Source of the DNA: Gibbula magus | Taxonomy: Eukaryota > Mollusca > Gastropoda > Trochida > Trochidae | Direction of reading: 5' to 3' | Assembly (NCBI GenBank): GCA_936450465.1 | Contig: OW388291.1 | Location: 78,587,936 to 78,651,935 of the forward strand | Length of the DNA: 64,000 nt | In this document: positions 57,513-64,000 of the stretch, in pieces | Layout of the letters: each line of letters starts with the position of its first letter | How positions within the stretch are numbered: the first letter of the stretch is position 1 | Translations under genes and position numbers: made by a program | The notes under the pieces: model-generated | What the model was told of the DNA's origin: nothing | What the model saw: the letters and a program-made list of their open reading frames with translations, nothing else | The model's database searches: none

Positions 57513-59782
57513 ACTGGGGGTAAAGAAAAACGAGGAAGAGAGGGTGAGGAAGGAACCTGTGGGTAATCATAGGGAGAAGCCGGGTACGTGCTGACAGTTC
57601 CCCGCATGACGGGGAGGGGAGGTGGTAATAAAAAAACACAATCTTGATTAAGCATGGCAAAGTGAGGTCTCAACTGCAGCATTTAACGCCGCTTGTCTCA
57701 GCCAGGCAACTGTGAAGCAGCAAGCACACCCTCATTAATTGAAAGCGATTGGCGCAACAGCGAGTGTGAAGCTGCAATATAAGCAAGTTGTGATGGTAGA
57801 TTTGGCACTTTAATTGAAGTGATCAGTGAGTCGACCCGCTGACACCGGACATTATCATTTGTTTGCGTCTGGGCTCGTTGGCAGGGGAGGTAATGCACTC
57901 AAGCACCGCGTGTACGTGCACGCACCCTCACTACGCATGTACAGGAACTAGAGGCAGACCATGCGGTCCAAATGACTGTCATGAGGAAACAGTTAAATAA
58001 TGAAAAGTGGCACGAGCTGAGGATTCCTAGTATTTTCTGCAATATGTACCTTGTGCAAGCAAGTCTTAAAATAAAATAAAATTTATAGGATGGCGATAAG
58101 AAAATCTGTCTTGTGTCTCCGAGAAAGCTGTATAAAATACGTATTGATAAGGAATGGTTTACAGATAGGGTTGAGAGTTTCGGGCGTTACTGTGTACAAT
58201 GAGAGAGCGAGCTTCTAATGATTTTTAATGTAGGGATTTATTAGCCTTATTTAACTTGCTTCATCAATATACATCACGTGAACGTGTCAGGATGTGAGAC
58301 AACACCTGCCTAACAGCTAAAGATTAAATTTACTTCAAATAATTAAAATAAAGAATAGATAGATTCCAACTTAGTCTGTGACACCAACTAACAACTTTAA
58401 TGAGATGATGGGAACAGTAAAGTCTTGTTCTAAATGACGTTGTACCCAACACGTTTGTTGCGAATGTTCACTTTCTGAAGGAGGTTCCTTACCAATTTGA
58501 AAAATCTCAAGAAATTGCTAATATTTCACTGTACACAAACAACAAATGTGCTTAATCCATTGCTGTTTAAAATAATATAGGGGTTACTGTTGTTATTCTA
58601 CAAACGAATTCTGCAATGAAGCCACTGCAATGGACTGACTGTGTAAATACCAATTAAAACGTAACAACGTATCAATAGAGTTTCCGAATTAAACACACAA
58701 GATTGATATATAAACATTATATATGACATTTTATATGAAAAGTGCCTCAAAGCTTTTTAAAAAGACATGGCGGATATCTCTGGTAATGCTAGGAGTAGTT
58801 GATCATTCATTCATATACATACTGTTATCAGAAGTTATATACTTGATATATGCATTCAGAGGCACATTTCCTGCACGGCCAACTCGCCATCCTCACGTGT
58901 CTACCAAATGTTTTCATTTCCACGTGGGAGGCGAAACATCAAAGACCGAAGCCGACATTACCCACAAAAGTTTACTCTCAAATTTAACTTGAAACGGCGG
59001 AATAAAGCCCCCCTCTTTTAAGTGTTTGCTTTAAATGGACTGGTGAAGGGTGATAGAAGACACGGCTACTTTATAAAAACACTTTAAATAAGGAGATTAA
59101 ATAATTTGCCGGAATAACGTTGCAGTGAGTGTAAACAGAGAGTCGATGTTTGACCATGCGCGCCGCATCACGGCAAAGAGTTGCAACTGAGGTGAACCTT
59201 CGCTCTCAATCCGCTAGGGGGAGACACGTACACGTACGGGCTGTGCAGTTTCGGTTTCCGATGACGTGGTTTATGGTTTCTTATATTACTCTTTCATCTT
59301 AATCGATCATTTGTTTGTAAGGTTATATTACCTTACAACAATCACGGTGATTGTACTGATATATGGGGATTAACATTTCACACCATTATGACACATGCAA
59401 ACTTTGGTCTCTTCATTTGGATTTAGGCTTCCCTTGAATATACATCTATTCAATTCCTTTTTATTGATATTTGAAACGCATTTATATAAAAGTGTTCATC
59501 TTGCAGGTGAAGGTCTGGTTCCAAAACCGAAGGATGAAATGGCGACACGCTCAACAACAGAAGTCGAAAGAAGGTTCTGAAAACGACCCGGAAGCTGATA
59601 CCGGAAATAAGTCTCTTACGGAAGAGGAAATGGGAGGAGACGAGGTCGAGATCGAGGCTGACTCGGAGGACGAGGACAGCGACCACTGTGAAAAGGAGGA
59701 GGAGATCTCTATAGACAGCGGGGTGGAGGAGACAGAGGTTCCTCACACACCTGTCAATCAGGATGACGTCATCAGCAACTGA
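42810..59782 (+). CDS. HLX: H2.0-like homeobox transcription factor HLX (4 exons, complete)
   Basis: Exons at 42810-43203, 47761-47949, 53896-54083 and 59507-59782, all with AG/GT borders and in phase, give 348 residues. Residues 214-273 are a homeodomain. Its helix 3 has WFQNRRMKWR (Asn51 = 264), and blocks WSRAVFSNLQRKGLEKRFE and KYVTKPDRRQLAAMLGLTDA are close to vertebrate HLX. Two eh1-like motifs for Groucho-type co-repressors are seen in exon 1: SFNISEILH (36-44) and LKFGISRILSEEFG (113-126). The protein is a nuclear DNA-binding regulator; vertebrate HLX acts in mesenchyme, gut and blood-cell development. The role here is inferred. The gene stands alone in about 40 kb of non-coding DNA. 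Confidence 0.96.
43204..47760 (+). other. HLX intron 1
   Basis: 4.6 kb, very AT-rich. An exception is 44430-44780, which is less AT-rich and contains ATTATCCACTATAATTACCG and GTCCCTCAAAGTTGAGGGGG, the latter a short hairpin. That stretch is a candidate enhancer. No repeats of note. Confidence 0.5.
47761..47949 (+). CDS. HLX: HLX exon 2: Pro/Ser-rich linker
   Basis: It follows CTTCCCACAG and encodes residues 132-194 plus a split Gly, ending CCCAG|GTGAGA. The segment is rich in Pro, Ser and Tyr (SGHYPPLLYPSSLSAVHALQ) with three Cys. No domain is seen; it bridges the eh1 region and the homeodomain. Confidence 0.9.
49929..50283. mobile_element. TTAA-flanked MITE, copy A
   Basis: Inverted ends AGGGGCAGTAGCACGTTTTT and AAAAACGTGCTACTGCCCCT are flanked by TTAA at 49925-49928 and 50284-50287. 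It is 355 bp with no protein. TTAA duplication suggests piggyBac; a TA duplication (Tc1/mariner) fits the same bases, so the class is not settled. The 120-codon open frame at 50053-50415 is mostly in this MITE and is rejected as a gene. Confidence 0.8.
51843..51902. repeat. 60-bp perfect-stem hairpin
   Basis: CAGAGGTTAC and CTGCAGATTT on the left pair with AAATCTGCAG and GTAACCTCTG on the right, around a 17-base loop, with one small bulge. Weaker complementarity continues outward. It may be a tiny fold-back MITE; an RNA hairpin is an alternative. Confidence 0.7.
52540..52860. promoter_or_regulatory. Candidate intronic enhancer of HLX
   Basis: An island of balanced composition. It includes CTCCGCCCACTTC, TCTTAATTAGAAT, GTAATTAAAGCAAATAAACTG-type homeodomain and Fox sites, an ETS-like CCGGAAG and CCACGTCATG. 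Assignment is by composition and position only. Confidence 0.3.
53896..54083 (+). CDS. HLX: HLX exon 3: homeodomain positions 1-44
   Basis: It follows CTATTGCAG and encodes residues 195-257, ending GACGCACAG|GTAAAT in phase 0. It begins GPYSILSADSGGSGQ, then a basic stretch (PKRKRSWSR) and the N-terminal arm, helix 1 and helix 2 of the homeodomain. The PKRKR stretch may act as a nuclear localisation signal. The intron cut after homeodomain residue 44 is a known conserved intron position in several homeobox families. Confidence 0.97.
54964..55315. mobile_element. TTAA-flanked MITE, copy B
   Basis: The same family and orientation as copy A, with ends AGGGGCTGTAGAACG and CGTGCTACTGCCCCT and TTAA on both sides (54960-54963, 55316-55319). 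352 bp. Internal blocks such as TTTAGAGGGTAAAACATCTT match copy A closely. Confidence 0.8.
56271..56456. repeat. Minisatellite of alternating 20- and 21-bp units
   Basis: Nine units of the form TTGTAGTATTGAATA followed by CTAGG or TCGGGG. The two endings alternate over the middle units, giving a 41-bp higher-order period. It lies in HLX intron 3. Confidence 0.9.
57472..57511 (+). repeat. Uninterrupted poly-G tract, 40 bases
   Basis: 40 consecutive G, preceded by GGAAATGGA and followed by TACTGGGGG. It lies in HLX intron 3 and on the transcript's sense strand. Minus-strand proline-run open frames here are its translation and not genes. The length is vulnerable to assembly error. Confidence 0.9.
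57660..57900. promoter_or_regulatory. Candidate intronic enhancer with paired NK2-type sites
   Basis: CACTTTAATTGAAGTG near 57807 contains two facing NK2-type cores (TNAAGTG). CTCATTAATTGAAAGCGATTGG lies near 57731. The composition is balanced compared with the AT-rich intron. Enhancer function is inferred. Confidence 0.35.
59211..59223 (+). promoter_or_regulatory. CTCF-like motif
   Basis: CCGCTAGGGGGAG fits the core of the bilaterian CTCF motif (CC-nn-AGGGGG) with one clear mismatch near its end. It lies about 280 bp before HLX exon 4. Confidence 0.35.
59507..59782 (+). CDS. HLX: HLX exon 4: recognition helix and acidic tail
   Basis: It follows ATCTTGCAG and encodes residues 258-348. It starts VKVWFQNRRMKWRHAQQQ, the recognition helix, with Gln50 and Asn51. 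The tail (about residues 276-335) is strongly acidic, with runs such as EEEMGGDEVEIEADSEDED and EKEEEISIDSGVEE. It ends DDVISN and TGA. Two TGACGTCA palindromes overlap the last codons and the stop. Confidence 0.96.
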   Translation: MKVWFQNRRMKWRHAQQQKSKEGSENDPEADTGNKSLTEEEMGGDEVEIEADSEDEDSDHCEKEEEISIDSGVEETEVPHTPVNQDDVISN

Positions 59783-60670
59783 CGTCAGTTGTGATATTGT
59801 ACAGAACACGTGAAGCAAACACTGACACCGTGACAGAGATTATCATTAGTCTACAGTGTTACACAAAGCCAATGGTGGTCTAAAGACAACGATGGACATC
59901 TACCTTGGTTATGTAAAAGGGACTTGCACATACGGATGGAGGAAGTTTCGTCACGGTCTTGCAGCAGAGACGTTGTCGTACTCGTGTCGCCGACGAAACC
60001 GAATCTTAATCAGTGATCAACCATATTGGTGTAAGAAAATACACTTGAGAGGCTATTGAGATCTAATACTATTGTATATTAAATGATGTCATCAACTGAC
60101 ATTAACGGGGACATTACGGTGACTTGCAGCAATGACATACTCTGTGGCACTAGAGACAGCAGATGCATTGGACCGGACGTCAGATCAATAGTTAACTACC
60201 TAGCTAAATACTAATAACATAACGTTCTCCAGCCAAATATAGCTCTCACTAAAGGCATGGTCGTGTATACGACGTCCACAATGTGTCGACCAATGAAGAC
60301 ATGGGTCCACACACACGACTTGTATTTACATTCATATGAGAGCTACGTGTAACTCAGTTCTCATCAAGGCCATCAGTGTACATATTGACTATAGACAATG
60401 AATGGTGCTTTTCGTGATAATCGTCAATGTTGTATAATTGCACAAGAGTGGACGAAGTAGTTGCATTGCCACATCATGAAGGTTGGAGGTGGAGGTTGCC
60501 ACGGTGACGTCCTGTCTGTTGGGTTATTTTGAAATGTATAAACTAAAGAAACGTACGTAACCAACAGCAGGGCGCCAACAATCACAATGCAATGTCGTAT
60601 TTATCAGTTGTATATATTGGTATCCATGTACAGTCAACACTAATAAAGTACACTAAGTTATAATTATCAG
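59783..60670 (+). terminator. HLX: HLX 3' UTR and poly(A) signal
   Basis: AATAAA at 60642-60647 is followed by a GT-rich stretch (CAGTGTTTTGTCTGC) at about 60667, a good cleavage context. This predicts a 3' UTR of about 880 bases. Open frames within it are short and show no domain. Confidence 0.65.
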
Positions 60671-63097
60671 TGTTTTGTCTGCATTTGAAAGGCTTCGCAA
60701 TATAATTAACGGAATGAGCAATCGGGATTCTTACAGCATTTCACACGAAACCGAGTGGGACATACACTCGTCATGCAATAGTAACTCGTTGCACCTATTA
60801 TGCACATGGGTTATATTATCCTTGAGTTGAGATGGTGAAAGGTCGCTCATGGATATTGACATCGAATGAACCCCGGAACACCCTGTATGCTCACAATAAA
60901 GAAGGTATTATCCAGGATATCATCTTTTCTAATATACCGAAACGTAGGTGTTTAGAAGTAAAGACGCTATAATGCATATGAGATATCTCATCGATACACT
61001 CAACGTTAAGTTATTAAACATAAATACTTCTCACGAGATCTTCCGCCCTCACCGTCTCCATGTCCCGTTATACTGACAGTGAGGGATATGAGTTTATCAC
61101 CTTTCACAGATCCCTCAACAAATCTACACTATTAAAACAATCAAAGTATTAAGCTTCCCAGCCCTTCTAGTGATTCATTACTTCTGATGGATACCACGAC
61201 TATCCAGATGACCTATCCAAATAAATTTGTTTAACAAAGCATCGTTCCCTAATCAGTATGTCACCCCTAGCACTATTAAGCAGTCATCGATATGTGTGGA
61301 AGAACATGACACCAAGAGAAGAGCGACCACCCCCTTGGGAACAATTACCCGACCCTTGTGTAAACAAAGCAATGGTTACAAATGGGCGATAACATTATGT
61401 TTACGAGGTGAGATGGGTGTTAGGGAAGTGTAAACCATCGTGTCAGTATAGCTGTATATAGTAAGAGGTACTCGAGATAATGCCTCTACAAATATGACCA
61501 GTGGAGAGGCTATCTGCCCCAGTGACAATCTGCCATTCTCAATAAATGGCCGCTAATTATTTCACCCCCGTGTCTGGCTTGCGTTACAGGCAGGAAACCA
61601 GAAACTGTTGATACAGGGGAACAGAACCCTCTCTAGACTGGCGCTGGTCAGCATACGTACGAGTCTCGCTTGTCTTACTCAAAGACGGTAGCTCATGATA
61701 GTTTAACCAGTTACTTATCTCGATACATGATCGACCCATGAACAGAAAGTCTAGGGTTAGGCCGAACTACCGAAATTCCCATTTTTCAGAGGCTCCTTTG
61801 CAATACTTAAAATAATGATAATGTTTTAATATTTTTTCATAGTCTAATTGAGACTTGCCTAATCTGGAGAAACATGACTGGTGTTAGTCTCTGTGTAACA
61901 TTATAACCTTCCTAAACTTGTTCAAATCTCTAAATTCATAGGCAAATCGCAATTTAGCTAGCTTTTATACAGACGGATTGAGGAATGTTCAAAGAGGACT
62001 GAAAGGGTCATAGTGCAACTCTTGGTAATGTAAGAGGCGTCATTCAATGTATTGCCAATGTCTTACATGTTATGATATTACTTGTTAAAGACATTGTTTC
62101 CTTTTACAGTAAACTGCTATCTAACCGAAAAGATAATCTAATCGAGAGTAGTAAATATATATATATATACATGTAAAAGGGACAGTTGTTTTGAGTGACA
62201 AAAGTAACTACACCGCTGAGCTAAATATGTATGAGTAGACTTAAGTGAGTCGAATAATTTGACCTTCGTAGCATTTATATTCGCTGTGGGCAAAACATAT
62301 TCGGCACGTGGTAAAACTTTCTTGGTTTAAAGTGTTAATATCAGAGTACTTTCCTTGAAATGAGTTCTTGGAGGACCACAGGGAACTGGACAGCTTGATC
62401 TCTCCCAAGTACACAGGTTCTGTTGACTAACTTTGGGTTGGTACTGTTTAATAGGCAATACAACTACCAAGGATGTAAATGGAACGTTCAGTTTCGGTTT
62501 CTGCACATGCGTCAAACTGTTGCTTAATATTCATTGGAAACACTTAGCATATATATTTGGCGATTGGGGATGAATATTCCAGTTGAGTAATTATTAAAAC
62601 GGAAATAAGCATATATGTTGTTTTGGCACGTATCAAATCCAAATAATTTATTATGAAAAGCACTGAATGTCAACAACTATCTAATCAAAATGTGTCCCCC
62701 GTAAATAGCCTTCTTAAAGGTTTCCAGAAAAAATATATGGTATGTCGATAATATTCTGTTGGTAAAATATTATCAGAAAATTTACAAAAATATGTGTAAC
62801 AGAGTATATTCATCTCACAAATGCAACAGTTTGGTAAGCTCCGATGAAAATTGAACGCATTAACATCATTCATGCTACACTCAATGTACATGTAGATACA
62901 AGTCTATGTAAATTACTTCTGGCGATGAATACCGGCACTGAAGTATCACCCTACAACCATCAGATTGTAATCCAAAGAAGAGCCCGGACAAGTGTTACCT
63001 TAACAAAGGGGTTCGTTGCCAAGCAAACTTTCAAACATCAAGTCTTTTTATTTGTGTGCACGTATTGATGATTTATTTATTCCGTTATGTTATGTAC
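60671..63097. other. Downstream intergenic, no gene seen
   Basis: Only short open frames (74 codons or fewer). A TATATATATATATATA run lies at about 62154-62170. The stretch 61500-61680 is less AT-rich and has GGCCGCTAATTATTTC, a possible homeodomain site. Confidence 0.5.
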
Positions 63098-63361
63098 GAC
63101 GTTTCGATGAAGGTATGACGTTAGGTCCGACGTTTCGATGAAGGTTTGACGTAAGTTCCGACGTTATGATGAAGGTACGCCGTGAGTTAGGACGTTCCGA
63201 CGCAGTTACGACGTTCCGATGCAGTTATGACGTTTCGATGAAGGAACAAAATAAGTTACGACGTTTCAATGAAGGTACAACGTTAGTTACGACGTTTCGA
63301 TGCAAGTAGGACGTTAGTTACGACGTTTCGATGAAGGTTCGACGTTGCGATGCAAGTCTGG
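63098..63361. repeat. Minisatellite with 31- and 19-bp units
   Basis: Each unit starts GACGTTTCGATGAAGG or a close variant. The unit lengths run 31, 31, 31, 19, 19, 31, 31, 31, 19 and a last partial. The short form lacks the last 12 bp of the long form. Confidence 0.9.
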
Positions 63362-64000
63362 TTAACATTGCCAGTCGAAATTATTGACGATTAAATAACC
63401 TGTATCGAATATCATCACCCACATAAGATTCGTGTACTAAAGGCACTAACATGTTCTCACATTGGACTGTGCGTTTTACTGTTCTACCATCTTCCCACGG
63501 CAAGGTGAAAACGTATCCAAAGAAGAATTGGAAATATTTTCGTTGCGCCCATAACGTTCTTGAAGATGGTGTTCTACAGACAATTCCTGCCTAGAAGAAG
63601 GATTTCTGTTACTTTAAATTCGCGAAATAGGAAATCTACGTGTTGTACAGGCGACTTTGCAGAAAAAGGTATAAATAGTCGCCTTGAAATATGTAAATCT
63701 CTCATTCCATGAGGTATTACCTGCATGAAAATCCTTCAACTATCAAATGAAAGAATATATTAAGCAAACAGATAACACGCTTAAATAAACGCATGTGATA
63801 AGACTAAGCTATACTTCTAATTTTATAGAATATTTCTTTTTATATATCAGTGAGTTCTAAGACTACAGCTAAAAGCTTTCACCTAATGTAAAACATTTAA
63901 TAGAAAAATAAGAAAAAATACTGAAAATATATGTTTGTGTATTCTGCACTATATTATTAAATTTGCTAGTATCATAAGTAAGAGCGGGGATGATAAAATG
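63362..64000. other. Right edge of the window, nothing identified
   Basis: AT-rich sequence with no long open frame, recognised repeat or RNA gene. Confidence 0.5.

Larger units (their letters stand above)
54084..59506 (+). other. HLX intron 3
   Basis: 5.4 kb. It holds MITE copy B, a 20/21-bp minisatellite, a 40-base poly-G tract, an NK2-type site island at 57660-57900 and a CTCF-like motif. A CpG-rich spot at 55790-55840 (CATTCGCGCGCGTTCGTGCG) also stands out. No extra exon is seen. Confidence 0.6.

Noticed and set aside
57355..57682. Proline-run open frames on the minus strand
   Set aside because: They are poly-G tract translations within HLX intron 3.
59450..59818. 122-codon minus-strand open frame over HLX exon 4
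   Set aside because: It is a shadow of the acidic, GA-rich HLX coding exon.
63098..63361. Could the 31/19-bp array be a CRISPR?
   Set aside because: All units including the would-be spacers are related, and there are no cas genes.

Overview
The window reads as an animal nuclear genome, probably a marine mollusc or another lophotrochozoan. It is AT-rich, with split genes using GT-AG introns of 0.1 to 9 kb, very long non-coding stretches, many short non-autonomous transposons and minisatellites, and a decayed DIRS-type retrotransposon. The taxon is an inference from gene structure and repeat style; no species marker is present.

Two protein-coding genes are supported, both on the + strand. The first (47-17499) is the 3' half of a TTC13-like gene: 13 exons that join in phase into about 421 residues ending at a TGA. 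The 5' half, including any TPR repeats, lies outside the window. Its 8.7-kb intron 11 (6402-15073) holds a 6.4-kb DIRS1-like element (7352-13771) with inverted terminal repeats, an internal complementary region, gag-like, reverse transcriptase, RNase H and tyrosine recombinase segments, and an expanded 179-bp tandem array. The RT is frameshifted and has lost its YxDD motif. A 1.4-kb TIR element lies in the last intron and other small repeats lie in several introns.

The second gene (42810-59782) is a complete H2.0-like homeobox gene (HLX): 4 exons, 348 residues, two eh1-like motifs in exon 1, a homeodomain split by an intron between positions 44 and 45, an acidic C-terminal tail, and a poly(A) signal at 60642. 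Its introns are 4.6, 5.9 and 5.4 kb. They carry two copies of a TTAA-flanked MITE, minisatellites, a 40-base poly-G run and less AT-rich islands that may be enhancers.

Between the genes (17.5-42.5 kb) I see no convincing coding gene. The region holds three elements (19535-23220, 24317-26714, 30563-31322) sharing the same two ends and different tandem cores, a hAT-like MITE next to a 1.2-kb minisatellite, a possible tRNA-derived SINE, and several promoter-like islands with palindromic CRE, CCAAT and NRF1-type sites. After HLX (60.7-64 kb) only a 31/19-bp minisatellite stands out.
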